A stretch of 26,960 nt of DNA, taken from the NCBI GenBank assembly GCA_964495575.1, contig CAZBVS010000008.1:1-26960 (forward strand), read 5' to 3'. Every line of letters begins with the position of its first letter. The first letter of the stretch is position 1. The notes below the pieces were generated by a model. The model searched no databases and was not told where the DNA came from. It saw only the letters and a list, made by a program, of their open reading frames with translations. Below are positions 1-7,048 of this stretch, piece by piece. The translations under genes were made by a program, and so were the position numbers. The DNA comes from DATGCT01 sp964495575. Its GTDB lineage: Bacteria; Patescibacteriota; Minisyncoccia; UBA6257; GWB1-50-10.

Positions 1-58
1 CAGCTCTTTCTGCTCCACCGGAAGTAAGTGTTTGCACTAATACTAAACTTTTATCCAT
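1..58 (-). CDS. Glycosyltransferase, N-terminal fragment (runs off window)
   Basis: An ATG on the minus strand (56-58) opens a frame that stays open to the window edge and encodes 19 residues, MDKSLVLVQTLTSGGAERA. A hydrophobic strand followed by SGGAER is the usual start of GT-B fold glycosyltransferases of the GT4 type, where the GGAER loop lies at the sugar-nucleotide/acceptor cleft. It starts 38 bases after the stop of the UDP-glucuronate decarboxylase gene on the same strand, so it is probably the next gene of a surface-polysaccharide operon. Only the N-terminus is visible, so substrate and full length cannot be judged. Confidence 0.6.
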   Translation of the reverse strand, partial: MDKSLVLVQTLTSGGAERA

Positions 59-96
59 TTTAGTAATTAATTAAATTAAGACCTGTTAAATTAGTG

Positions 97-1050
97 TTAT
101 TTATTATTAAAATACTCAATAGTTTTCTTTAGCCCTTTTTCAGCGCTAACTTTAGGATTCCAATTTAACAACTCTTTAGCTTTAGATATGTCAGGTTTTC
201 TTTTCTGAGGATCATCATTAGGTAATTCTTTATGAACTATTTTACTATTACTATCGGTTAATTCAATAATTTTTTCAGCAAGCTCCTGGATTGTAAACTC
301 ATCTGGATTCCCTAAGTTTACTGGACCTGGATCTTTACTTTGTTTCATCATTTTAATCATTCCCTCAATTAAATCATCTACGTACTGAAAACTTCTTGTA
401 TGAGAACCATCACCATATACTGTTACATCCTCATTATTTAATGCTTGGGTAATGAAGTTTGAGATTACTCTTCCATCATCTTCAGCCATATTAGGGCCGT
501 AGGTATTAAATATCCTTACCACTCTTATATCAGCCCCTCTTTTGCGATGATAATCGAAACACAAAGTTTCAGCGGCTCGTTTACCTTCGTCATAACAGGA
601 CCTTATTCCTATCGGGTTAACATTACCCCAGTAATCTTCTTTTTGAGGATGCTCTTCTGGGTCACCATAAACTTCAGAAGTTGAGGCTTGAAGCATTTTA
701 GCACCGTGTTGGAGAGCAATATCTAACATCTTTTTAGTTCCAACAAGATTGGTGGTGATGGTAAAGACAGGGTCTTTTTGATAATAGACGGGAGAAGCAG
801 GGCAAGCAAGATTATATATCTCATCAATCTGTTCTCTGATGTTTAAGTGATTATTAATATCCTCCTTCATAAAGGTGAAGTTAGGGTGATTCATAAACTC
901 AGAGATATTCTTTTTAGAACCGGTGTATAAGTTATCCACACAGATAACTCTGCTTCCTTCGTCTAACAATCGTTTAACCAAATGAGAACCGATAAAACCG
1001 GCTCCTCCAGTAACTAATACTGTTTTTTTAGCAGATACTATATTATTCAT
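97..1050 (-). CDS. UDP-glucuronate decarboxylase (UDP-xylose synthase), SDR family
   Basis: Extended short-chain dehydrogenase of 317 aa. It carries the Rossmann motif GGAGFIGSH at residues 15-23, the catalytic Ser/Thr region TSE near 124, and YDEGK (Y153, K157). LACPASPVYYQKDP near 82-94 and the stretch from EVYGD to NPIGIRSCYDEGK are typical of UDP-glucuronate decarboxylases, as opposed to GalE or RmlB. The enzyme converts UDP-glucuronate to UDP-xylose with bound NAD+ in the cytoplasm and so supplies pentose for envelope glycans. Its ATG overlaps the 3' end of the upstream TPR gene by 8 bases, which suggests translational coupling. A glycosyltransferase follows. Family assignment is firm; the exact product is inferred from motifs. 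Confidence 0.88.
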   Translation of the reverse strand: MNNIVSAKKTVLVTGGAGFIGSHLVKRLLDEGSRVICVDNLYTGSKKNISEFMNHPNFTFMKEDINNHLNIREQIDEIYNLACPASPVYYQKDPVFTITTNLVGTKKMLDIALQHGAKMLQASTSEVYGDPEEHPQKEDYWGNVNPIGIRSCYDEGKRAAETLCFDYHRKRGADIRVVRIFNTYGPNMAEDDGRVISNFITQALNNEDVTVYGDGSHTRSFQYVDDLIEGMIKMMKQSKDPGPVNLGNPDEFTIQELAEKIIELTDSNSKIVHKELPNDDPQKRKPDISKAKELLNWNPKVSAEKGLKKTIEYFNNK

Positions 1051-1621
1051 TTTCTAAGGCTTTTAGTTCATTTTTAACTTTACTATCTTCCGGCCACAAT
1101 TCAAGTATTTTTTGACCGGTTTCTTTCATCTTTTCGGTCTGGCCTGATTTTCGATAAAGGTTGTATAAACCATACAGACCATGAGGAAGATTAGGGCCTA
1201 TCTCTCTTACTTTTTCATAGTACTCTATAGCTTTGTTTAAGTACTCTTCTTTCTCAAACCGGTTATACAAAACCTTGTACATGTTAGCCCCCTGAAGAAG
1301 GTGAACAACCTGGTCTTGAGGAAGGTATTGTTCTGCGTACTCTACCAACGAAACAGAGGCAACCTCAGACTGATTGCTGTCCATAATCATTTTTTCAAAC
1401 TGACTGTTTGCAAATTTAGAGATTTCTCGGTTCCCTACCGGAGAAGGATAGTTGAAAGCTTGATCAAATCTTGATTTTAGCTGGTCAAAGGTGCGATAGG
1501 TAGGAAGATGAGCCTGGGTATTGATATATAAGCGTGTTTTAGCTAGTGGTTGGTACGCCCCAAGATATACGGAGATTAAAGCTAATATTATTAATATTGG
1601 AATACCTATTCTTCTAAACAT
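1043..1621 (-). CDS. Membrane-anchored TPR-like protein
   Basis: 192 aa. Residues 5-22 form one hydrophobic segment (IGIPILIILALISVYLGA) with a short basic N-terminus, so it is a signal anchor or uncleaved signal. The C-terminal half holds TPR-like helices: residues about 110-185 include NKAIEYYEKVREIGPNLPHGLYGL and EKMKETGQKILELWPEDS, with the alternating A/Y/G pattern of the repeat (the first given here only in outline). The middle has no recognisable motif. TPR proteins of this kind often accompany O-antigen-ligase-like genes in Patescibacteria. Here one lies two genes downstream of such a gene and overlaps the UDP-glucuronate decarboxylase start by 8 bases. A scaffold role in glycan assembly is inference. 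Confidence 0.65.
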   Translation of the reverse strand: MFRRIGIPILIILALISVYLGAYQPLAKTRLYINTQAHLPTYRTFDQLKSRFDQAFNYPSPVGNREISKFANSQFEKMIMDSNQSEVASVSLVEYAEQYLPQDQVVHLLQGANMYKVLYNRFEKEEYLNKAIEYYEKVREIGPNLPHGLYGLYNLYRKSGQTEKMKETGQKILELWPEDSKVKNELKALENE

Positions 1622-1735
1622 TTTCTTGAATATTTAAACTCTCTTTTTTGTAGATAATAAAACCAAGGAAGATAAATAACGGGATAACTCTTTATTTTTT
1701 TCTGACATAAAAAAATAAACTTATACTCATCTCAT

Positions 1736-2290
1736 TTATTCTTTGAAACCATCGATCATCTTTTTGGTCAGTAACAAAGAAAAATCAGCGTGCTTTTGTA
1801 TACCTAAAGAAGGAGAATGAGAAAATCCAACATATTCAAATCTTTTATTTTTATATTTAATATATTTCACCGCAGGAATAAGATCTGTATCAGAACTGAC
1901 TAATATAGCTGCATCATACCAATCATCAACAGCCCCTGTAATTAAGTCTGTAGCTATTTTTACATCTGTTCCTTTTTCTCTTATATCTCCGTCATCATAT
2001 ATTAACTTTCCTCTTTTCACAACAAAACCCTCATTTTCTATTTTAGAAAGAAACTTTTGTTGCCCTTTAACAATTCTTTTACTTTGTTTTGAGCCATCAA
2101 AATCTCTTGCTATTCCAACATAATATCTTTTTGAGATTAATTTCCTATCTTCAGTAAGAAAATTAACAAATTTAGTGTAATTAAATTTTACACCTCTAGG
2201 AAAAGATACCTCCTTATCTTTTAAGTATTTATAAAAATTACTGCCATCTATATAAACGGCTACTCTTTCTTTATTTTCTGAACTACTCAT
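1736..2290 (-). CDS. NYN domain protein (LabA/DUF88-type PIN-like RNase)
   Basis: 184 aa, a single NYN/PIN-like domain. The acidic catalytic residues are visible: D15 in VYIDGSNF, D109 and D115 in GTDVKIATD, and D134/D136 in SSDTD. These match the metal site of the DUF88/LabA family, whose members act as ribonucleases or RNA-processing factors. A conserved DGSNFY start and the G-x-D-V-x-A-T-D segment separate it from VapC PIN toxins. It has its own upstream region: a terminator (2312-2358) separates it from the Wzy-like gene. A TAGAAT hexamer lies 7 bases before the ATG, compatible with a leaderless mRNA. Biological role unknown. Confidence 0.8.
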   Translation of the reverse strand: MSSSENKERVAVYIDGSNFYKYLKDKEVSFPRGVKFNYTKFVNFLTEDRKLISKRYYVGIARDFDGSKQSKRIVKGQQKFLSKIENEGFVVKRGKLIYDDGDIREKGTDVKIATDLITGAVDDWYDAAILVSSDTDLIPAVKYIKYKNKRFEYVGFSHSPSLGIQKHADFSLLLTKKMIDGFKE

Positions 2291-2311
2291 ATGTTATATT
2301 CTATATTAAAT

Positions 2312-2358
2312 ATAAAACAAAAACAAAAAACTGCCCTTGCCTAAAAGGCAGGGGCAGT
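2312..2358 (-). terminator. Rho-independent terminator after the Wzy-like gene
   Basis: The inverted repeat ACTGCCC-TTGCC / GGCAGGGGCAGT (2330-2341 and 2347-2358, one wobble) has a 5-base loop. On the minus strand it is followed by a T-rich run opposite the A tract at 2312-2330. It sits 100 bases after the stop of the O-antigen-ligase-like gene and just before the NYN gene. Confidence 0.85.
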
Positions 2359-2458
2359 GATCATAGTATTTATATTATAACTCTAATTTATACAAAATCA
2401 AGTTTCTTACTGTAAGTTATTAGTCATTTGTTGCTTGTCATTATTTATTTGTCATTGG

Positions 2459-3802
2459 TTATTTGTTATTGGTCAACTGCAAATTTTGAAACTTGTAGGC
2501 TGCAAAGGCGAGGAAGACAAATAACGGAATATAGGTGGTAGAAACATCAAACAAGACTAACCCTTGAACAAGATAAGCGGCAGGCAAGCCAAGAAGCAGG
2601 GCTTTCACAGGTTTAGTCCAGTCCTCTGATCTTAAGCTTTCTTTAACTCTTAATTTAGCAAGCTGCCAGAATAAAACTACAAATATTGAGAGATAAGATA
2701 ACAACCCTACTATCCCTGTCTGAGAAAGGTAATCAAAGATAACGCTGTGAGCCCTGTCAAACCAGGCTCCGTAAGTATCGGTCTGAGGATCAAAATACTC
2801 AGGGTCATATTTACGCTGAAATATCTCTATATAATTCCCGGGACCCCAGCCGAAGATAGGGCGGTCTAGGAAGCCTTCCCAGGCCATCCCCCACATAATG
2901 GTTCGATGACCGAAAGTTTTGGCAGTAAGGGAGATATCAAACACTCGGGAGGCGGGTAAAGAGTTAACAAAGTCTGAGTCTTGAAAGTACACTCCAAAAG
3001 AGAAAAGAATGATAAGAATAGTTAAAACAGATAAAACAGGCTTACGCCAGTCTTTTTTAGAAAACCCAAGATAAAGAAGGCCTATAAATATACCCGCTCC
3101 CAGACCAACAAAAGCTCCTCGGGTGGCGGCAAGCATAAAGAAGATAAAGAAGAAGATAAGAGAAAAGATTAAGGTTATCTTTTTATGCGTCTCCATCTTC
3201 CTAAACTTAGAGATTAACAAATATCCGGCAAAAAACATGCCAAAGATAAGGTATACAGCGACATAAGCAGGATTGCCTACCGACCCTTGGAATCTTGAGA
3301 AGTTTTCACCAAACTGAGGACCAAGAAGCCCGTCTATTCCGATTCCCGCCCCTATTCCGTATAAGATCATAAGGTAGGCAGAGACAACAAACATACCAAA
3401 CATGGTTCTCCAGTTCTTTTTATCCTTTAATACCACCGCCATGGTGGTAAAAAAGGCTAGGAAGTGTAGCATCTGCAAGCCTCCCTCCCCTCTTTCAAAG
3501 TTAGACCAGAATGAAAAATGAGGATCAACACCAAAGAATCCAGCTACTACAAAAGCAACAATAAATACACAGACAGCAATAAATAAAGGATTTTTAGCTA
3601 TTTTTTTAAATTTTTTCAGATAAACTTTTCTACGTTTATCAAATAATAATCCTAAAAGGAAGAAGATAAGTGCAAAAGCGCTTATCGTCCTAAACCAAAC
3701 ATACTTCCCTACGATAAACGGGAAAAGAGTACTTTTAGTGACGAGAATTATCCCTAAAGGGATAATATATGTAAAGAATCTTGATACCTTGAAATAGTTC
3801 AT
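2459..3802 (-). CDS. O-antigen ligase/polymerase-like membrane protein (Wzy/WaaL type)
   Basis: 447 aa, about 10-12 hydrophobic segments spread over the whole length. The Wzy_C-type signature is present: TRGAFVGLGAGI near 226, HRTIMWGMAWEGF with RPIFGWGPGNY near 298-323, and RAHSVIFDYLSQTGIVGLLSYL near 346-368. In this superfamily the large extracytoplasmic loop and its Arg/His residues transfer a lipid-linked glycan or polymerise repeat units. It therefore probably works at the outer face of the membrane in surface polysaccharide or glycoprotein assembly, together with the decarboxylase and glycosyltransferase downstream. Ligase and polymerase cannot be told apart by sequence alone. No Shine-Dalgarno; TATACT lies 12 bases before the ATG. 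Confidence 0.8.
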   Translation of the reverse strand: MNYFKVSRFFTYIIPLGIILVTKSTLFPFIVGKYVWFRTISAFALIFFLLGLLFDKRRKVYLKKFKKIAKNPLFIAVCVFIVAFVVAGFFGVDPHFSFWSNFERGEGGLQMLHFLAFFTTMAVVLKDKKNWRTMFGMFVVSAYLMILYGIGAGIGIDGLLGPQFGENFSRFQGSVGNPAYVAVYLIFGMFFAGYLLISKFRKMETHKKITLIFSLIFFFIFFMLAATRGAFVGLGAGIFIGLLYLGFSKKDWRKPVLSVLTILIILFSFGVYFQDSDFVNSLPASRVFDISLTAKTFGHRTIMWGMAWEGFLDRPIFGWGPGNYIEIFQRKYDPEYFDPQTDTYGAWFDRAHSVIFDYLSQTGIVGLLSYLSIFVVLFWQLAKLRVKESLRSEDWTKPVKALLLGLPAAYLVQGLVLFDVSTTYIPLFVFLAFAAYKFQNLQLTNNK

Positions 3803-3862
3803 AAACTAATATTAAGTATAAGGTATTAAATATAAAGAGAAAAGAGTTTTTAAAAATTAAAC

Positions 3863-3920
3863 AACCCTAATCGTATCATTTTACCCTTCTAATCGTATCA
3901 AAATGATACGATTATGGGTT
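3863..3920. repeat. Nested inverted/direct repeats (TAATCGTATCA x3)
   Basis: TAATCGTATCA occurs at 3868-3878 and 3890-3900 in direct orientation, 22 bp apart. It occurs inverted at 3904-3914, forming a perfect 11-bp stem with a 3-base loop. An outer pairing AACCC (3863-3867) with GGGTT (3916-3920) extends an alternative fold that uses the first copy. No T tract follows, so this looks more like an operator cluster or structural element than a terminator. It lies between the Wzy-like start and the 44-bp repeat. Confidence 0.7.
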
Positions 3921-3922
3921 AG

Positions 3923-3966
3923 AACTTTATAAAGTTAGTCAAATATGGACAACTTTATAAAGTTTC
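3923..3966. repeat. 44-bp direct repeat, copy 1 (cassette left boundary)
   Basis: Identical over 44 bases to 6276-6319. The unit contains two copies of the perfect palindrome AACTTTATAAAGTT (3923-3936, 3951-3964) separated by 14 bases. On the minus strand it encodes the last codons ACT TTA TAA of the AbiEii gene, as the other copy does for truB. Confidence 0.95.
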
Positions 3967-4659
3967 ATTGTCAATCATTAATTTTAAGTTAAATATCACC
4001 TCCTCCTTTAAATGCTCTTTTACCCAAACTTTTTGTTTCTTATCTAATAATTCTCCTAAGCCATGTAATATATTATTTTCTTTAAAATTGTCTTCTATGT
4101 AATTAATAGATTTTTTTATAAATTCATTAAACTCTAGTTTAGTTCTTTCTTCTATTAATTTTTTGTTTGGTTTAAATCCTATTTTAAGAAAATAATTTAT
4201 ATCGAATAAGTCACGAGGGGCTGGCATTTTTCTATCAATAAGGGCAACCATTTTATTAGATAAAGATGTTGTTTCATCTTGGGTCTTTATATTAACACCC
4301 ATGAATTGTTTATTTATATAATGATTATTCTTCCAAATTCTTTTATTAAATTCTAATTTAATGTTAGGTTTCCCTTTCTCATAACTAAATAAGAAAAATA
4401 AGGTATAATGTTTATCCTGTTGTTCTAGAACATCTCCATGTTTGATTAACATAGAATAAACATCCTTGATATCTTGGGAAGATAAATCCGTTAGAATATC
4501 AAAGTCAAGATCTAGAGAAAGACGAGGTAGATCATAAAACAACATAGCTGATGTTCCTCCCTTAAAAGCAATCTTTTCTCCTATTGTTTTGGAGACATTA
4601 ATTAACAATTGTATTAATTTCCTTTTGTGAAAATCTGGGTTAAATTTTTCTCTGGTCAT
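3955..4659 (-). CDS. AbiEii-type nucleotidyltransferase toxin
   Basis: 234 aa. Nucleotidyltransferase (pol-beta fold) motifs are visible: KGGTSA at 33-38, LSLDLDFDI at 47-55 with the metal-binding D-x-D, NIKLEF near 99-104, and the AbiEii motif KMVALIDRKMPAPRDLFD followed by INYFL near 136-157. AbiEii proteins are toxins of the type IV AbiE system, modify RNA/tRNA with nucleotides, and cause abortive infection or growth arrest. The start lies 9 bases after the AbiEi stop, so the pair is one operon with the antitoxin first. The final ETL-stop lies inside the 44-bp direct repeat, so the natural C-terminus may have been replaced by host sequence. Confidence 0.85.
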   Translation of the reverse strand: MTREKFNPDFHKRKLIQLLINVSKTIGEKIAFKGGTSAMLFYDLPRLSLDLDFDILTDLSSQDIKDVYSMLIKHGDVLEQQDKHYTLFFLFSYEKGKPNIKLEFNKRIWKNNHYINKQFMGVNIKTQDETTSLSNKMVALIDRKMPAPRDLFDINYFLKIGFKPNKKLIEERTKLEFNEFIKKSINYIEDNFKENNILHGLGELLDKKQKVWVKEHLKEEVIFNLKLMIDNETL

Positions 4660-4668
4660 GATGTTTAT

Positions 4669-5223
4669 TTAGAAATTTTTTGCTTTATCTTGAACAAATT
4701 TAGGATACATTTTTGAAAGTTCAATTAAATATTTCTTATTTATCTTTTCAGATCTATCAATATTTAATGGAAAGTTATGGTAAAAACTATCAAGAATAGC
4801 TCTTTCCGGCAATGCTAAAGTAACTCCTGAGTCTGTTTTTATTCCTTTGTCGTTAAATAAAATCTCATCTTTTATTTTGTGATATTTAAAGATGTAACCA
4901 GCAATATTTCTTTCATAACTTATAGAAGCTGTAGAAAAAATAGTATTAGATGATTGAAAATTTATATCAAAATACCTTAAGGCACTATTAAAAGAAACAT
5001 AAGAAGGGGTAGTAATAAGATTTGCGAGCTCAAAAGGATTTAAGTCTGAACCAAATAAATAATATCCTCTGCTCAATCTTTCGAGAACTCCGTTATCAAC
5101 CATTCTTTTAACTGTGGTTTTAAACCAGTCTTTATCCATTTCCCATAAATTTCGGAGTTCTCTGCTTGAAAAAACCGTTTTTGGTGAATTTTGAAGAGTT
5201 TTTATGCGTTTATTAGTTTTCAT
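4669..5223 (-). CDS. AbiEi-like antitoxin / winged-helix regulator
   Basis: 184 aa. The first ~60 residues (SSRELRNLWEM, VKRMVDNGVLERLSRGYY) form a winged-helix DNA-binding domain typical of AbiEi. The remainder (FELANLITTPSYVSFNSALRYF, LALPERAILDSFYHN) matches the AbiEi C-terminal domain. In AbiE systems this protein neutralises AbiEii and represses its own operon by binding inverted repeats in the promoter. A 21-bp palindrome (5231-5251) sits 8 bases before the ATG exactly where such an operator is expected. Downstream, abiEii follows after 9 bases. Confidence 0.8.
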   Translation of the reverse strand: MKTNKRIKTLQNSPKTVFSSRELRNLWEMDKDWFKTTVKRMVDNGVLERLSRGYYLFGSDLNPFELANLITTPSYVSFNSALRYFDINFQSSNTIFSTASISYERNIAGYIFKYHKIKDEILFNDKGIKTDSGVTLALPERAILDSFYHNFPLNIDRSEKINKKYLIELSKMYPKFVQDKAKNF

Positions 5224-5230
5224 AAAATGT

Positions 5231-5281
5231 TAGTATACAATTTGTATACTAGTATTGTATATTAATTAAAATTGAAGTCAA
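5231..5281 (-). promoter_or_regulatory. abiE promoter and 21-bp operator palindrome
   Basis: On the minus strand: TTGACT (5276-5281), 16-base spacer, TACAAT (5254-5259). Immediately downstream is a perfect palindrome TAGTATACAA-T-TTGTATACTA (5231-5251) that would cover the transcription start. This is the geometry of an autorepressed toxin-antitoxin operon. The palindrome itself holds TATACT 8 bases from the ATG, so a second, leaderless start is possible. Confidence 0.7.
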
Positions 5282-5292
5282 CTCATAATTTG

Positions 5293-5325
5293 AACTGTAA
5301 GTAAGGTTAAAGCTTACTTACAGTT
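5293..5325. repeat. 13-bp inverted repeat downstream of the Fic gene
   Basis: AACTGTAAGTAAG (5293-5305) pairs perfectly with CTTACTTACAGTT (5313-5325) around a 7-base loop, 14 bases past the Fic stop. On the minus strand no T run follows, so if it terminates fic mRNA it does so weakly. On the plus strand a T-rich tract does follow. Confidence 0.6.
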
Positions 5326-5338
5326 TAAATTTTTCTTT

Positions 5339-6256
5339 TTAGTGAAGAATATTAAACCCTTTGATCAAGCTGTCTACAATAAAGGTCTGGAGTGGTCTTA
5401 GGTTTTTTTCTTTCTGGGCGGTGTTTAAAGCTTGGTAGTATATGTGTTTTTTATTGTTTTCAATAATAACAGGAGGCAGGTTGAATTTTAAAGATTGGGC
5501 ATTCATTAACAGTCTTCCTACCCTGCCATTGCCATCAATAAAGGGGTGGATCTTTTCAAATTGGGCGTGGGCATAAGCTAGGTTATAAACTATATTATTA
5601 CTTTGGTTTTCTATTTCTTGAAATAGTTCTTTCATTTTTTTGGGGACACTGGCAGGATTTGCGGTAGCTACATTAGACCCGGCGATTCTTACAGAACTAG
5701 TCCTGTATCTTCCTGCTTTCGGCAGAATTCCGTTCATTACTTTTTCGTGTAGTTTTAAGACTAAATCTTCATTTATTTTATTACCTTCTTTGAGATAATC
5801 AAAAAGGAAATCAAGGGCTGTTCTATGATTTTTAGCTTCTAAGAGCTCTATTAGATCTTTGTCCGGAATGTTAGTGTTATCAAAGATAACAGCAGCTGTT
5901 TCAGGTTCGGTTAATGTGTTTCCTTCAATACTGTTTGAGTTGTATGTGAGGTTGAGTAAGAAGCCGTCATAGATATCAGGGTTTTTTAATATGGAATCTA
6001 GAATATTAGGATACTCTTTTGATTTATCTTTAATAATCTTTTTCTTAGCAGAAAAAGCTGAGTCAGAGATTGATTCCTGACCAGTATGTTTTTTATATAA
6101 AGCATTAATACGCTCCGCTGAAGACTTGCGGGGAGTAGATCTGTTATTGATCCAGCTGTTTATAGTGGGGAACGAAACATCAAGTTCATCGGCTAGCTCT
6201 TCTTGGGTAAGGCCTGTTAACTGCTGGATTATTCTTAATTTATCTGGAAACTTCAT
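5339..6256 (-). CDS. Fic family protein (HTH-Fic, AMPylase class)
   Basis: 305 aa from ATG 6256. A TTG 13 codons upstream (6295) is in frame but lies in the 44-bp repeat, so ATG is preferred. Numbering from this ATG, residues about 10-40 form a Cro/C1-type HTH (LTQEELADELDVSFPTINSWI). The Fic core carries HPFIDGNGRVGR at 237-248, the full HPFx(D/E)GNGRxxR catalytic motif, so it should transfer AMP or another nucleotide. An N-terminal inhibitory motif SxxxEG (SNSIEG, about 107-112) suggests an auto-inhibited class II Fic. The HTH fusion implies self-regulation through DNA binding; the AACTTTATAAAGTT palindromes just upstream are candidate sites. It belongs with the AbiE pair to the repeat-bounded cassette. 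Confidence 0.88.
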   Translation of the reverse strand: MKFPDKLRIIQQLTGLTQEELADELDVSFPTINSWINNRSTPRKSSAERINALYKKHTGQESISDSAFSAKKKIIKDKSKEYPNILDSILKNPDIYDGFLLNLTYNSNSIEGNTLTEPETAAVIFDNTNIPDKDLIELLEAKNHRTALDFLFDYLKEGNKINEDLVLKLHEKVMNGILPKAGRYRTSSVRIAGSNVATANPASVPKKMKELFQEIENQSNNIVYNLAYAHAQFEKIHPFIDGNGRVGRLLMNAQSLKFNLPPVIIENNKKHIYYQALNTAQKEKNLRPLQTFIVDSLIKGFNILH

Positions 6257-6261
6257 ATTAT

Positions 6262-6296
6262 TTACTATACTAGCTAACTTTATAAAGTTAGTCAAA
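6262..6296 (-). promoter_or_regulatory. Putative fic promoter with palindromic operator
   Basis: Minus strand TTGACT (6290-6295) is followed by the palindrome AACTTTATAAAGTT (6276-6289) in the spacer and by TAGTAT/TATAGT just before the ATG. With TATAGT as -10 the mRNA would be almost leaderless. A repressor on the palindrome would block polymerase directly. -10 placement is ambiguous. Confidence 0.45.
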
Positions 6297-6319
6297 TATG
6301 GACAACTTTATAAAGTTTC
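6276..6319. repeat. 44-bp direct repeat, copy 2 (cassette right boundary)
   Basis: Perfect match to 3923-3966. It covers the 3' end of truB (ACT TTA TAA on the minus strand) and the fic promoter region. Distance between copies is 2353 bp. Confidence 0.95.
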
Positions 6320-6958
6320 CTTTAGTTCTTCTAAGATTTGAGAATCTTCTATTTTATACTTACCTACCCTTGTTCTTACAAGATCGGTGAGGTAGGCTCC
6401 GGTACCTAGTTTTTCTCCAATATCACGGGCTAGACTCCTTATATATGTCCCTCTACCGCACTCTACGTGGATTTTAAGGTGGGGTGGGTCATATTCCTTA
6501 AGTTCTATGCTCTTTATCTCTACGATCCTTTCAGGGAGTTTAAAGTCTTCGCCTCTTCTGGCTTTTTTATACGCTCTTTCACCATCTATTTTTATAGCAG
6601 AGTACCGAGGAGGACGTTGATTTATTGTTCCTTGAAAACCTTGAAGAGTTTCTTCAATGTTTTCCTTGGTTAAAGAAGAAACCTTTCCGGGGTTTATTTT
6701 GATAACTTTAGTTTCTGGGTCTAGAGTTTCGGTGGTTTCTCCAAGTTTGAGAGTGGCGGCATATTCTTTATCGGTATTTTTTGATATCTCCCCTAGTTGT
6801 TTTGTACTCTCTCTTGTGACGCCGAGTACTAACACGCCGGTGGCAAAAGGATCAAGAGTACCGGCATGGCCTACTTTTTTCTCTCCTGTTATCTTTCTTA
6901 GCCTATCTACAACATCATGGGAAGTTATTCCTTTGGGTTTGTTTATATTTATGATCAT
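6308..6958 (-). CDS. truB: tRNA pseudouridine(55) synthase TruB, short form
   Basis: 216 aa. The TruB signature GHAGTLDPFATGVLVL at 30-45 carries the catalytic Asp (D36), after the N-terminal NKPKGITSHD. RPPRYSAIKIDGERAY near 116-131 and GRGTYIRSLARDIG near 168-181 complete the active site. It isomerises U55 in the tRNA T-loop. E. coli TruB is ~314 aa; this one ends right after the catalytic domain and lacks the PUA-like C-terminal region, as many Patescibacteria TruBs do. Its last residues ETL and the stop lie in the 44-bp repeat. A TATACT hexamer (6965-6970) lies only 6 bases before the ATG, so the mRNA may be leaderless, starting right behind the terminator of the surface-protein gene. Confidence 0.93.
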   Translation of the reverse strand: MIININKPKGITSHDVVDRLRKITGEKKVGHAGTLDPFATGVLVLGVTRESTKQLGEISKNTDKEYAATLKLGETTETLDPETKVIKINPGKVSSLTKENIEETLQGFQGTINQRPPRYSAIKIDGERAYKKARRGEDFKLPERIVEIKSIELKEYDPPHLKIHVECGRGTYIRSLARDIGEKLGTGAYLTDLVRTRVGKYKIEDSQILEELKETL

Positions 6959-6971
6959 ATGGTTAGTATAA

Positions 6972-6999
6972 CAAAATCCCCGCCGAAGCGGGGATTTTG
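6972..6999 (-). terminator. Terminator of the surface-protein gene
   Basis: CAAAATCCCCGC (6972-6983) pairs with GCGGGGATTTTG (6988-6999) around the loop CGAA, a 12-bp perfect stem. It lies 50 bases after the stop of the 1117-aa gene. T residues on the exit side are inside the stem and continue as TTTTGTTAT on the minus strand. The symmetry could also stop plus-strand transcripts. Confidence 0.8.
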
Positions 7000-7048
7000 C
7001 ATATCCGGTTATGTGCTACCGGGAAACTCTGGTTCTATGAATTAGCTA

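Noticed and set aside
6257..6295. Longer N-terminus of the Fic protein from TTG 6295
   Set aside because: The extra 13 residues are encoded by the 44-bp repeat and promoter-like sequence; the ATG at 6256 leads straight into the HTH domain.
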